From: JAFGDI01 sp963662515
GTDB taxonomy: Bacteria; Planctomycetota; Phycisphaerae; Sedimentisphaerales; SM23-30
Assembly (NCBI GenBank): GCA_963662515.1
Contig: OY759675.1
Location: 1,612,001 to 1,676,000 of the forward strand
Direction of reading: 5' to 3'
Length of the DNA stretch: 64,000 nt
Shown: piece after piece, positions 26,619 through 36,800 of the stretch
Layout: every line of letters starts with the position of its first letter
Numbering within the stretch: position 1 is the first letter of the stretch
Program-made: the position numbers and the translations under genes
The notes under the pieces: generated by a model
What the model saw: only the letters and a program-made list of their open reading frames with translations
What the model was told of the DNA's origin: nothing
Databases searched by the model: none

Positions 26619-27668
26619 ATGAGTAAAGAAAGAAAATACCATAATGCGGGATTTACCCTGATAGAGTTACTGGTTGTTATATCTATAATAGCATTGCTTG
26701 TTTCAATTCTTATGCCATCACTGGGTAAAGCCCGTGAATCAGCCCGAAAGATCTTCTGCATGAGCAATCTGCGACAGGCTGGTATCAGTATGGCTACTTT
26801 TGCAGCGGAGAATAATGATCTGCTTGCAGGTCCTAATACTACCGGCAGGAAATTAGGGCAATATGCTGCCGGTACGCCCGAGTATGAGTCATTTGTGAAC
26901 AGCTCGCCCAAAAGCCCGACCCAGAATGTTGACTGGATGTCACCGATCCTGGGTAAAGATCTGGGCTTGCCTGCTAATTTCAATGAGCGGCTGGAGCGGT
27001 TGAGTAATCAGGACTTTTGTTGTCCTTCCAGTCGGGTGAACTATGATTATGAATATACCGGCAGTAATAACTATGATGCCATGATAGGTTCTGTGCCTGT
27101 TAATCAGATCCGGCAGTTCAGTTACAGTGCGGCAATTGCTTTCCATCTTTATAGCTATCGCAGCAAAGATGTTAATGCCGGTTGGGTTACTGATAAATAC
27201 AGCTCAGCTAATCCCGGCGAGACTGTCCCGGCGAATTATGCTCCCAAGGCCAGCAAGGTTGGCCGTCCGGCAGAAAAGATATACATAATGGAAGGCAGCC
27301 GTTATGTTGAGGCCGGTGCTAATGGTAAATATGAGGTTTCGCTGAATCGGGCAGCCTATCAGAATGATGGCGGTAATTGTATGGTGTATGGTCCGGCTAC
27401 ACCTCGTGGAAATGGTGATCCTTTCAAGTGGACCGGGGCAAAGAGTAATCCGAAAATTGTAGCAGGTACTGAGAAATTTGCTTATCGTCATAATGTCAAT
27501 GGTCAGGCGGCTTTTAATGCGGTTTATTTCGATGGTCATACCGAGACGCTGGGTTATCTCGAATCACTCAATATCAATCTGTATTGGCCTAAGGGGTCAA
27601 ATATATTCAGGGGCAGTAACACCTGGGATCCGGCTATGCAGGGCAAAATGAATTTCGTTGTTAACTAA
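26619..27668 (+). CDS. Prepilin-like protein with H-Xn-DG C-terminal motif
   Basis: 349 residues. The N-terminus NAGFTLIELLVVISIIALLVSILMP has the prepilin peptidase site (Gly11-Phe12, Glu at +5) and a hydrophobic helix, as in type II secretion pseudopilins. Planctomycetes carry many such proteins with a variable beta-rich middle and a conserved end; here that end reads RHNVNG followed by VYFDGH (about 305-325), a longer-spaced version of the usual H-X9-DG motif. Their role is not established; they are thought to be exported and surface-associated. It starts 182 bases after the PEP-CTERM gene and ends 54 bases before the next gene's preferred start, so it may be co-transcribed with the latter. 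Confidence 0.87.
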   Translation: MSKERKYHNAGFTLIELLVVISIIALLVSILMPSLGKARESARKIFCMSNLRQAGISMATFAAENNDLLAGPNTTGRKLGQYAAGTPEYESFVNSSPKSPTQNVDWMSPILGKDLGLPANFNERLERLSNQDFCCPSSRVNYDYEYTGSNNYDAMIGSVPVNQIRQFSYSAAIAFHLYSYRSKDVNAGWVTDKYSSANPGETVPANYAPKASKVGRPAEKIYIMEGSRYVEAGANGKYEVSLNRAAYQNDGGNCMVYGPATPRGNGDPFKWTGAKSNPKIVAGTEKFAYRHNVNGQAAFNAVYFDGHTETLGYLESLNINLYWPKGSNIFRGSNTWDPAMQGKMNFVVN

Positions 27669-27722
27669 AATATGCAATTTGCTGTCAGATCAGAAGCAAA
27701 CAATTCAATGGAGATAAGGAAA

Positions 27723-29780
27723 ATGAAAAGAATATTATTGGTATTATTAAGTTTAATGCTCTGGACCGGCTCAGCCCTGGCTCAGGCAACGCAAGAGGCT
27801 GACTACAGCCGCTGTTATCGGGCTGGTGGTGCTTATGCGGCCCATTATTTCACTATTGAAGGAGCCAGTTATGGCAGTTATGCTGGCTGGGGCCTGCTCG
27901 AGTTTGATAACACTGCCGCACTTGTCCCGGCGGCTGATAATGAGATACTCAAAATTGAGCTGGTATTGGGCCAGACGGTAGCAAGTTTCTCAACTCCGGG
28001 TAGTTTCTCAATTCTGGCTGATCCAAATAATTCAACTTCAGCTGATCAGAGTAAGACCGGTCGTGTAAGCGGAGGGACAACCTATAAATATGCAGACCTG
28101 CAGGCGGTAGCTGCCCGCATGGAAATGATAGGTACCTATAACTGGCAGCCGGTCTCTAATGGCTATCTTGACAGTTATACTCTCTGGCAGAGCGGGCAGG
28201 AGAGCAATATTGTCATTGATCAGATCAGCAGCGGCGGCAAGCTGACTCTGGCGGTGGCAGAAGCTGATGAAACTGTGGCCTGTACCTGGGCAGGTTATAC
28301 CAATTACACCTACCAGAAGCCAATGCTGGCCGTTACTTATGCCAACAGCGGCGACTGGGGCACACCGACCGCCAGTTATGGTTGGGAAGATGGTCATACC
28401 GCTCTGGATGTAGCCTATCGCGTTTATGTGCAGAATGTATCAGATTCAGCGGCACCAGAAGGGCAGCGGGTGCTCAAGGTCACTCATGCCGACACTTCTG
28501 ATCCATCGTATGTATATCTGGCCCGGATAAATGGTCTGGCCCATGGCGATGTGATAAAAGTTTCATTACAGGCTAAAAGCGATAGTGTCGATCCGGGGGC
28601 GATAAGTCTCACTGGTCTCTATTATGATGCTCAGGGCAAAAGCGGAGGATCAGCTGGTACCAGTATGCAATCGGGTACTGACTGGGGCCAGTTACGCTGG
28701 TCGTGGGTTTTTGATGAAGGTGATACTACGCAATATGATCCACGCACTGACTTTGTTATTGAGGCCAAGTTTCAGGCCGGAGCAGTCAGTCGCAATGCCT
28801 GGCTCGATGATATGCAGATCTGGGTTGAAAGTGCTCAGGGTTATCAGATAGAATTGCCCACCGGTGATCCCACCGATTGTTATAATTATTATGATTTTAA
28901 TGGCGATTGCCTCACCGACAGCTATGAACTGGGTGAGTTTGCAGCCCAGTGGCTCACCAGTGGTCTGGCTCTTCCTGACCCTAATGATGGTACGGGCCAT
29001 TTCTATAAGTTCTATAAATATGACTGGCAGGATGGCGGTCTGGCAACGGCAACCTTCCCTTCTGATGAACGAGCGGCGGCTTTGGCCAATGCCCCTGATC
29101 CGCAGCAGGCTGGCGATGGCAGATTAGAAATAACTATGGGCAGTTATACTAATGATTTCGACAGCTCATATTATAATCAGGTTGTTCTCGCTGAGGTTTA
29201 TGGTCTGGGGCTGGTTGAAACCGATGGCAGTACACCGCTGCAAAATGCCCGTATCTATGTTATGCTCAACTGGCAGGGTAGTGGCATCGAGGGCACATAT
29301 CTGCGTTTGGGTATGGATCATCATCGCGCCGGTGCTTATGCCGGGACCAGGGTTATCAGGCCGATCTATACCAGCTCAGATGCTGAGATGGTTACGACTC
29401 TATTCACCTTTGATATTGGTGATCTGGCCAGTTATGAACCTCGTGATGGAGTGCGTATCTTTGTGAGCCCTGAGGGTCAGCCCGGCGAGATTGCCGGTTA
29501 TATTGACAGTATTACCCTCAGCGTACCTTATTATAAAGACAGCTATGGTAATATTCAGGATACGGCGGTTATTTTCCCTGATAATAATTATGCTGGTATT
29601 ATCTCTGGTGTAAGCCGTGCAGTTAGCGAGGTTGACAGCTCATTATTGGTGCCGGTCTGTATGGCACGCCCGGAGATGGATTTCGGCGGCGATTACTGTA
29701 TAGTAGAATTAAAAGACTTCGCCGAAATAGCCACCCGCTGGCTACTCTGCGACTACGCTGTCCTTACACCGGTACCCTGA
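27723..29780 (+). CDS. Exported multi-domain beta-sandwich protein with dockerin-like segments
   Basis: 685 residues from this start. The ATG at 27723 begins a good signal peptide (MKRILLVLLSLMLWTGSALA) and has GGAGA 8 bases upstream; the upstream in-frame ATGs at 27672 and 27708 would add a polar extension. Three beta-rich segments follow: about 22-205 (resembles DNRLRE-type modules), about 206-378 (resembles carbohydrate-binding or DUF-type sandwiches) and about 430-635. Between the second and third is a dockerin-like helix (CYNYYDFNGDCLTDSYELGE, then FAAQWL); another (KDFAEIATRWL) ends the protein, so the usual dockerin pair is split by a whole domain. No catalytic motif is visible; probably a structural or binding protein. 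Confidence 0.75.
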   Translation: MKRILLVLLSLMLWTGSALAQATQEADYSRCYRAGGAYAAHYFTIEGASYGSYAGWGLLEFDNTAALVPAADNEILKIELVLGQTVASFSTPGSFSILADPNNSTSADQSKTGRVSGGTTYKYADLQAVAARMEMIGTYNWQPVSNGYLDSYTLWQSGQESNIVIDQISSGGKLTLAVAEADETVACTWAGYTNYTYQKPMLAVTYANSGDWGTPTASYGWEDGHTALDVAYRVYVQNVSDSAAPEGQRVLKVTHADTSDPSYVYLARINGLAHGDVIKVSLQAKSDSVDPGAISLTGLYYDAQGKSGGSAGTSMQSGTDWGQLRWSWVFDEGDTTQYDPRTDFVIEAKFQAGAVSRNAWLDDMQIWVESAQGYQIELPTGDPTDCYNYYDFNGDCLTDSYELGEFAAQWLTSGLALPDPNDGTGHFYKFYKYDWQDGGLATATFPSDERAAALANAPDPQQAGDGRLEITMGSYTNDFDSSYYNQVVLAEVYGLGLVETDGSTPLQNARIYVMLNWQGSGIEGTYLRLGMDHHRAGAYAGTRVIRPIYTSSDAEMVTTLFTFDIGDLASYEPRDGVRIFVSPEGQPGEIAGYIDSITLSVPYYKDSYGNIQDTAVIFPDNNYAGIISGVSRAVSEVDSSLLVPVCMARPEMDFGGDYCIVELKDFAEIATRWLLCDYAVLTPVP

Positions 29781-29808
29781 AGGGCATAAGGACTAACACC
29801 CGCATAAT

Positions 29809-29850
29809 AAAGGGCGGCATCGAGATATTACTCTCAATGCCGCCCTTTTA
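29809..29850. terminator. Bidirectional terminator between convergent genes
   Basis: Arms aaagggcggcat (29809-29820) and atgccgccctttt (to 29850) pair perfectly over at least 12 bases, with A-run on one side and T-run on the other. It can therefore stop transcription from both sides, about 30 bases after the dockerin-like gene and 118 bases from the end of the minus-strand gene. Confidence 0.8.
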
Positions 29851-29967
29851 GTTTATAAGTTACAGATTGAAGTCAGTAAGTTGCAAAGCAAAGTCTAAAA
29901 AGTCTCGCCCGCAGGGCGAATCCTTCCCTTACTTCCTTGCCTCCTTACAACCTTACTTCCTCGCCTT

Positions 29968-30701
29968 TCACAATACCACCGGAACTATATTACTTTCGGT
30001 CTGAGACATACCCCAGGTATTACTGCCCTTTACCATATAATATAACTTAGTGCCAACGGGCTGATTGGTGAGTTCTGCCAGCGTATCATAATAGAAATCG
30101 ACCATACTCCACGGGTTCATACCGCCCGCCGGGTTATTCGTTGTGCGATAGAGCACATAATTGCGGATCACGCCGCCGGTTCGCGGCTTATTCCATTCCA
30201 GGGTAACTGTTCCTTCATTCTGATAGCTGGCCCGCAGATTGAGTACCTGACCGGGTATCTGCGGACTGATGGGCGAGGGCTTGGGTCCCCAGCCGATCTC
30301 GATGAGCTTTTCGGGTTCCGCTGAGGTATCGGCCTCAGAGAGCTTGAGATCATCTCTCATGACATGTTTGACAGAATCCAGCTCGAGATTCTTGGCCTGC
30401 AATGCCAGCTCATATTTGGTCTTAGCTGCGTTCAGGGCCGCTAAAGCCACATTATAAGCCTCCAGCGTATCTTCCAGCGTCGTTACTGTCACACTGGGAA
30501 AGTCAGTGGCATAAGCCGGACGGGCGGAACTTTAGTACTCTTGCCCTTCGTTGAGGCATTTTGTGCTGCTTTGATTTTCTGTCTCACATTTTTCCAGCCT
30601 ATCTGCAAAGATGCCACGGCAAGATCCGCCCGTGCGGCACGAGCTGCGCTCGAGAGCAGGAGAGAGTAGAGCAGTAGAGCAGTAGAAAGAAACTCAGACA
30701 A
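29968..30701 (-). pseudogene. Fibronectin type III-like gene, probably frameshifted
   Basis: Two overlapping minus-strand frames look like one gene. The downstream frame (29968-30492) encodes a helical segment (EDTLEAYNVALAALNAAK...) and then a fibronectin type III-like domain (GQVLNLRASYQNEGTVTLEW..., YYMVKGSNTWGMSQ). The upstream frame (30489-30701) gives RADLAVASLQIGWKNVRQKIKAAQ before running out. Around 30497-30530 the downstream frame reads ARPAYATDFPSVTVTTLE but is closed upstream by a TAA, while the other frame reads KSTKVPPVR over the same bases; a one-base indel near 30525 would join them. The extreme upstream end (MSEFLSTALLLYS) overlaps palindromic repeats and may not be genuine. 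Function unknown. Confidence 0.45.
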
Positions 30702-30862
30702 GACTCAACCGTCGCCACTGGCCAGTCTCGCCCGTGCGGCGTAAGCACCACACGAGATATTTATGGTATCTTAATCCGGTTTGAATACTCTTAATTTAAG
30801 ATGCTCTCTGAAGCGGTTTTGGTTTTGATCGCTTCTGCCTGTAATTTTACTGGAGAGAGATC

Positions 30863-32188
30863 ATGCAAAGAGTATTAGTTGTTTTCCTTTTAGTTCTGGG
30901 TTCGATGTTTGTTTTTCCGGCCGGGGGTGATGAATGGTCTGCTCCGGCTGGTTATTATAGCGGGGCCACCGGTTCCGGTGCGATATTAAAGACTCAGCTT
31001 GCAGCGGCTATGAGCAGCGGGCATATCCAGCGTACCTATGGCGATTTTCGTTACAGTTCGGCTATCTGCGACCGCGACCCGGTGAAAAGCAGTAATCTGA
31101 TATTGTGCTATAATCTGGCCTCGGTTACCGCCGCCTGGGATGGCGGCAATACCTGGAATCGCGAGCATGTCTGGCCGCAAAGCCATCAGCCGGGTGATGC
31201 CAGTAACAGTACCAAAGGTAATCTGGGCGATCCGCATTCACTGCGCCCGTGTAATCCCTCGATAAACAGCAGCCGGAGTAATGCTCCTTTTGGCGGTGCT
31301 ACGCTCAGCGGCAGTTATCGGTATAATGGCAGCTTTTACTTTCCGGGTGATGGCGATAAGGGCAATATCGCCCGCAGTCTGTTCTATTCGGCCACGCGTT
31401 ACAGCGGCCTGACTCTGGTGAACGGTACGCCGGGTACTAACCAGATGGGCGATCTGGCCTCACTGCTCCGCTGGCATTATCAGGATGTTCCCGATGAGTT
31501 TGAAAGAATGAGGAATCATAAGATATACAGCCGGGCGTATAACCCCACATATTATACTAATAACCGCAATGCTTTTGTTGATCATCCGGAATTTGTCTGG
31601 TCAGTATTTGGCGGTAACAATAATGATACGCTTATTTATGCTGGTGATCAATATTATGCTGATGGCTCATCTGTCGTTCATATTGATCTGGGGCGATTTA
31701 TTGCAGGTGATACAGAATTGCCGGCTCCTGTGATGGTTGTTTTGCATAAAGCAGGTGAGCATGGTACATATTATGCTGTTGAACCTTCAGCAAATGTTGC
31801 TTATAAGGTTAGTGGTAATGGCCGGGCCTTTGATTATGGCACTCAGGCAGTAACATTGACTTTACAATTGAAAGCCCTGCCAGATAAGGCGGGTATTTAT
31901 ACAGAGACAGTGATAGTTGATAACCTTGATGTCTGCGGCAACAGCCCGGCGGGAAGAGGCAGTCGTGATGGCAATGATATTATCACTATCAGCTATGCAC
32001 TGGCTGCTCACCGGGCGGATATTAACACTGATGGCCGGGTTAATATTGATGATCTGGGCCTGATAGCATCGAGCTGGCTTACAGTGGCTCCTGAAGCGAA
32101 TATTGCCGACCAGGAAGGAGAGACTGCCGGGCTGGTCAATCTTGTCGATCTGGCGGAAATGGCACTTGTCTGGCTGGTTGGCCAGTGA
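30863..32188 (+). CDS. Secreted endonuclease I family nuclease with dockerin-like tail
   Basis: 441 residues. A signal peptide (about 1-20) precedes an endonuclease I domain (about 25-250) of the His-Me finger type: TWNREHVWPQS at about 97-107 holds the catalytic His, followed by DPHSLRPCNPSINSSRSN, with conserved Asn metal-binding residues. Relatives degrade DNA and RNA outside the cell. A beta-sandwich of about 100 residues follows (about 265-380), then two dockerin-like helices (DINTDGRVNIDDLGLIASSWL and the final VDLAEMALVWL). GGAGAG lies just upstream of the ATG. It converges on the phosphatase gene with only 12 bases between stops. Probable role: scavenging nucleotides from external DNA. 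Confidence 0.88.
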   Translation: MQRVLVVFLLVLGSMFVFPAGGDEWSAPAGYYSGATGSGAILKTQLAAAMSSGHIQRTYGDFRYSSAICDRDPVKSSNLILCYNLASVTAAWDGGNTWNREHVWPQSHQPGDASNSTKGNLGDPHSLRPCNPSINSSRSNAPFGGATLSGSYRYNGSFYFPGDGDKGNIARSLFYSATRYSGLTLVNGTPGTNQMGDLASLLRWHYQDVPDEFERMRNHKIYSRAYNPTYYTNNRNAFVDHPEFVWSVFGGNNNDTLIYAGDQYYADGSSVVHIDLGRFIAGDTELPAPVMVVLHKAGEHGTYYAVEPSANVAYKVSGNGRAFDYGTQAVTLTLQLKALPDKAGIYTETVIVDNLDVCGNSPAGRGSRDGNDIITISYALAAHRADINTDGRVNIDDLGLIASSWLTVAPEANIADQEGETAGLVNLVDLAEMALVWLVGQ

Positions 32189-32200
32189 GAGGTCGTTGCA

Positions 32201-33490
32201 TTACACTCTTTTGAGCGTAACGATAGCGGTGTCATCGAATCTCGGGGTCAGGCCGGTAAATTTGCGCATGATCCAGATCATGTTATTGGCAGCCTGTCTG
32301 GCAGTTAATTTTGCCGAATCTGCAATAGCCTGCCGGATCCTGGCCGGTCCGAAAGATTCGCCCTGAAAGTTTCGGGCATCATTGAGCCCATCAGTGAAAA
32401 CAGAGAGAAAATCGCCGGGCTGCATAGTAATTATTTCAGTCTGGCAGTCATAATCTCTGGTAATACCCAGAACCATCCCCCCGGCTTCCAGTCTGGTTAT
32501 TTTACCATCCTGCCAGAGCAGGGCTGGTTCATGTCCGCAACTGCAATATTCCAGTTGGTTGCTATTGAGGTCATAGAGACCAAAGAAGGCGGTAGCAAAC
32601 TCGCCTTCAAGTGTATCGTGATGAACACTGCGATTAACCTTTTGTACCAGTTGTATCAGAGGCAGTTCCATTTCGCCATAAGCTCTGATAAAGGCGCGAA
32701 TGGAGGCCATGGCCAGAGATGCCGGTATGCCTTTGCCCATAATATCACCGACAAAGAACAGAAGTTTACTCTGGTCTGCGATAGTCATAAAGTCATAGAA
32801 ATCACCGCCGATATCATAGCAGGGGGCATAAGCACCACCGGTTTGCAGGTTCTCGAACTGCGGCGGGTTGGCCGGTAGTAATTGCCTTTGTACAGTTCCG
32901 GCGAGTTTCATCTGACGGGATATTCTGTCACCTTCCAGGGCATCGTTATAGAGTCTGGCATTGACAATAGCGGCAGCCGATTGAGAGGCTATAGTCTGAG
33001 CCAGTTTGATCATGGCCTCAGGGAAATTGCGTTCTTTTTTGCTATACAGACGCAAAATGCCTATGCCCTTACCATGATAGATAAGGCCGATACTCAGACT
33101 GCTGACAATACCTTCTTTGATCACCTTGGCGCGATGTTTGGCAAAATTAGGGTCAGTTTGCATATTTCTGACAATAATGGGATCGCCATTAAGGGCCCGG
33201 ATATTGAGTTCGCTTTCTGAAGCGGTAACAGGCCCTTTATTGATATATCGGTCGCTGAGCTGATAGGTGGCTTTGAGTTCGAGTCTGCCGGTCTCTTCAT
33301 CCAGTAATCGCAGCCCGGCGGCATCAAGTCCCAGGGAATTGGTAATAGTTCGAACTACAATTTCCAAAACCTGATCCAGCCCCATAGGGCTGTTAAGCAG
33401 CTTGGAGGTTTCATATACTTCGGTCAGGTTGCTGTTGAGCTCCTTAACTTTTTTACCCAGTTTACTCTGTTTTAGTCCGAAATTGGCCAT
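32201..33490 (-). CDS. GAF-domain PP2C/SpoIIE-type serine phosphatase (RsbU-like)
   Basis: 429 residues, cytoplasmic. A short coiled coil (about 5-35) precedes a GAF sensory domain (about 38-180) and a PP2C-like SpoIIE phosphatase domain (about 205-428). Metal-binding motifs are present: YDIGGDFYDF, GDIMGKGIPASL, FFGLYDL, VFTDGLNDARN, and RFDDTAIV at the end. Such enzymes dephosphorylate anti-anti-sigma factors in partner-switching cascades. No HPK-type kinase or STAS protein lies nearby, so its partner is elsewhere. AAGGA lies 5 bases before the ATG. It is transcribed divergently from nifJ across a 390-bp gap. Confidence 0.9.
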   Translation of the reverse strand: MANFGLKQSKLGKKVKELNSNLTEVYETSKLLNSPMGLDQVLEIVVRTITNSLGLDAAGLRLLDEETGRLELKATYQLSDRYINKGPVTASESELNIRALNGDPIIVRNMQTDPNFAKHRAKVIKEGIVSSLSIGLIYHGKGIGILRLYSKKERNFPEAMIKLAQTIASQSAAAIVNARLYNDALEGDRISRQMKLAGTVQRQLLPANPPQFENLQTGGAYAPCYDIGGDFYDFMTIADQSKLLFFVGDIMGKGIPASLAMASIRAFIRAYGEMELPLIQLVQKVNRSVHHDTLEGEFATAFFGLYDLNSNQLEYCSCGHEPALLWQDGKITRLEAGGMVLGITRDYDCQTEIITMQPGDFLSVFTDGLNDARNFQGESFGPARIRQAIADSAKLTARQAANNMIWIMRKFTGLTPRFDDTAIVTLKRV

Positions 33491-33691
33491 TTTTCCTTGT
33501 TTTCCTATCTTATGCTTCCATGCACATCAAGCCTGCATAGCTTAATCAGGATTATCATTATTGCAGTGGATAAATCAACAAAAATATGGCGTTATCAGTA
33601 ATTTACACTCTGTCCAATAACCAGTGAAGTTAGTAAAAAAACGGAAAAAAACAAATTAGTTATCTAATTGTAATTTAATTGATATTAAAGG

Positions 33692-33714
33692 TTTACATTA
33701 AATATTAATGTTAA
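33692..33714. promoter_or_regulatory. Palindromic operator-like site upstream of nifJ
   Basis: Seven-base perfect arms acattaa (33695-33701) and ttaatgt (33705-33711) around a 3-base centre, extended by partly matching outer bases. It is centred about 80 bases upstream of the predicted nifJ start of transcription, a position typical of an activator site. The regulator is unknown; in anaerobes a redox- or pyruvate-responsive factor would be plausible. Confidence 0.4.
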
Positions 33715-33749
33715 GTTAGTTAAACTGAAGCTATTAATTTCAGAAAACA

Positions 33750-33778
33750 CTGGCAAAAACCGACCCTTTCAATATAAT
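33750..33778 (+). promoter_or_regulatory. Sigma-70-type promoter for nifJ
   Basis: CTGGCA at 33750-33755, a 17-base spacer and a perfect TATAAT at 33773-33778. Transcription would start near 33785, leaving a leader of about 95 bases with GGAGG 11 bases before the ATG. Confidence 0.6.
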
Positions 33779-33880
33779 TTCAGACCCCGGAAGTGCAGAT
33801 AATGTTTGCCGTAACTTACTGTAATTCCAAATAACTACAATATATTATTTAACCCACCTTTTTCGGAGGCTTAAAAGAAG

Positions 33881-36800
33881 ATGGCACAGAAAGTAATGAA
33901 AACGATTGATGGAAATACCGCCGCGGCGCATGTAGCGTATGCGTTTAGTGAAGTAGCGGCTATTTATCCAATTACCCCATCAAGTACGATGGGTGAGATA
34001 GCAGACGACTGGGCTGCTTATGGCAAGAAGAATATTTTTGGCCAGGTATTGAAGATCAGTGAGATGCAGAGTGAAGCCGGTGCTGCTGGTGCCGTGCATG
34101 GTTCGCTTTCAGCTGGTGCTTTGACTACTACCTTTACCGCCAGTCAGGGCCTGCTGCTGATGATCCCGAACATGTATAAGATAGCGGGCGAAATGTTGCC
34201 GGCTGTATTCCATGTGTCGGCTCGTACTGTTGCGGCTCACTCGCTGAGTATTTTTGGCGACCATTCAGATGTAATGGCTGCCCGTCAGACAGGCTTTGCT
34301 ATGATCTGTGCCGGTAGCGTACAGGAAGAGATGGACATAGCCGCTGTTGCTCATCTGGCAACTCTCAAGGCTCGCGTGCCTTTCCTGTCATTCTTTGATG
34401 GTTTCCGTACCAGTCATGAAGTATCAAAGGTCGAAATGACCGACTACAGTGTATTTGCTGAGCTGGTTGACCGTGATGCTATTGCTAACTTCCGCAAGCG
34501 TGCCCTGAATCCTGAGAATCCTCAGCTGCGTGGTACTGCCCAGAACCCCGATACCTTCTTCCAGCATCGTGAAGCCTGTAATAAGGCTTATGATGCCGTA
34601 CCAGCTATCGTTGAGAGCGTAATGAAGGAACTCGGTGCCAAGGTTGGCCGCAACTATAACCTGTTCGACTATGTAGGTGCCAAGGACGCTGATAAGTGTA
34701 TTATTATCATGGGTTCTGGTGCTGAAGTGGCCGAAGAAACAGTGAACTTCCTGCAGGCTCGCGGCGAGAAGGTTGGTGTTCTGAAGGTTCGTCTGTATCG
34801 TCCGTTCAGTGCCAAGCACTTCCTGGCTGCTATTCCGGCCAGTGTTAAGAAGATCGCCGTTATGGACCGCACCAAAGAAGCTGGTTCTACTGGTGAGCCG
34901 CTGTATCAGGATGTACAGGTTGTCGCTCGTGAAGCTGGCAAGACCTGGACTATCGTTGGCGGCCGTTATGGTCTGTCTTCAGCTGAGTTCACTCCTTCAA
35001 TGGTTAAGGCTATCTATGATAACCTGGACCTGGCTGAGCCAAAGAATCACTTTACTGTTGGTATTACTGACGATGTGACCTTCCTGTCTCTGCCGATCAA
35101 CGAGCAGATCGATGCTACCCCGGCTGGCACAGTTCGCTGCAAGTTCTGGGGTCTGGGTGCTGACGGTACTGTTGGTGCTAACAAGGAAGCTATCAAGATC
35201 ATCGGTGATAACACTGACATGTATGCTCAGGGTTACTTTGCTTATGACAGTAAGAAGTCTGGTGGTTTCACCGCTTCCCACCTGCGTTTTGGTAAGCAGA
35301 AGATCCAGTCAAGCTACCTGATCAATATTGCTGACTATATCGCCTGTCATAATCCTGCTTATGTACATCAGTACGATGTACTGGAAGGAATCAAACAGGG
35401 CGGTACATTTGTTCTGAACTGCCCCTGGTCACCAGAAGATCTGGAAAAAGAGCTGCCAGCGGCCATGAAGAAGACCATTGCTGATAAGAAGCTCAAGTTC
35501 TATACTATCGATGCTATAGCACTGGCAGAGAAGGTTGGCCTGGGCGGTCGTATCAATATGATCATGCAGACTGCGTTCTTCAAGCTCGCTGAAGTACTTC
35601 CTTTCGAGCAGGCTATAGAGCTGCTCAAGGGTGCTATCAAGAAGGCTTATGGCCGTAAGGGCGATGATATCGTTAATATGAACTATGCCGCTGTTGATGG
35701 GGCTATTGCTCAGTTGCATGAAGTGAAAGTTCCGGCCAGCTGGGCCAGTGCTTCCGGCATACTTGCCAAGAAGGCAACTGGTAATAAGTTTGTTGATGAA
35801 GTAATGAACCCAATTCTGGCACAGCAGGGCGATAAGCTGCCGGTAAGTGCTTTTATGGGTGAGATGGATGGCTCATACAAGACTGTCAGTCCGGATGGTA
35901 CTTATCCGACCAGCACTTCACAGTATGAAAAACGCGGTATTGCGGTTCATACTCCCTGCTGGATCAAGGATGCCTGTATTCAGTGTAATCAGTGTGCGTT
36001 CGTTTGTCCGCACAGTGTAATTCGTCCGGTTCTGCTCAATGCTGATGAAGCTGCCAAGGCTCCGGCTGCTTTTGAAATGATCGAGGCTAAGGGTAAGGGC
36101 TTTGAAGGCATGAAGTATCGTCTCCAGATCAGTCCGCTGGACTGTACCGGTTGCGGTAACTGTGCAGATATCTGCCCGGCTAAGCCAAAGGCTCTCGAAA
36201 TGAAGTCTCTGGAATCTCAGATGCCTCAGACTGAGAACTGGAATTGGGCCAAGGATAATGTATCGTTCAAGAACCCGATGGATAAGAACACTGTTAAGGG
36301 TTCACAGTTCGAACAGTCTCTCTTTGAGTTCTCTGGTGCCTGTGCCGGTTGCGGTGAGACTCCTTATATTAAGGTAATTACTCAGCTCTTCGGCGATCGT
36401 ATGGCAATATCCAATGCTACCGGTTGTTCAAGTATCTATGGTGGTTCAGTTCCGAGCTGTCCATATACCAAGAATGCTGCCGGCTGGGGTCCTGCCTGGG
36501 CTAACTCGCTGTTTGAGGATAATGCTGAGCATGGCTTTGGTTATAATCTGGCCTTCTCACAGCGTCGCGAGACTCTGGCTGCTCAGATCAAGGCTGCTAT
36601 GGAAGGTAGTATCTCTGCTGACCTGAAGGCTGCTTTCGGCGAATGGCTGGAAAACTTCAGCAATGGCGAAGGTTCTAAGGCTGCTTCAGCCAAGATCAAA
36701 GCCCTGCTGGCTAAAGAGGCCAAGGGCAACGCTCAGCTCGAAGAGATCGCTGCTTCTGCCGATATGCTCGTTAAGAAGAGCGTATGGTGCTTCGGTGGTG

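Larger units (their letters stand above)
33491..33880. other. Divergent control region, phosphatase gene and nifJ
   Basis: 390 bp, A+T-rich, without a gene. It holds a palindrome at 33692-33714 and a good promoter for nifJ at 33750-33778, both listed separately, and a run of A residues near 33634-33650. Nothing else was recognised. Confidence 0.5.
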
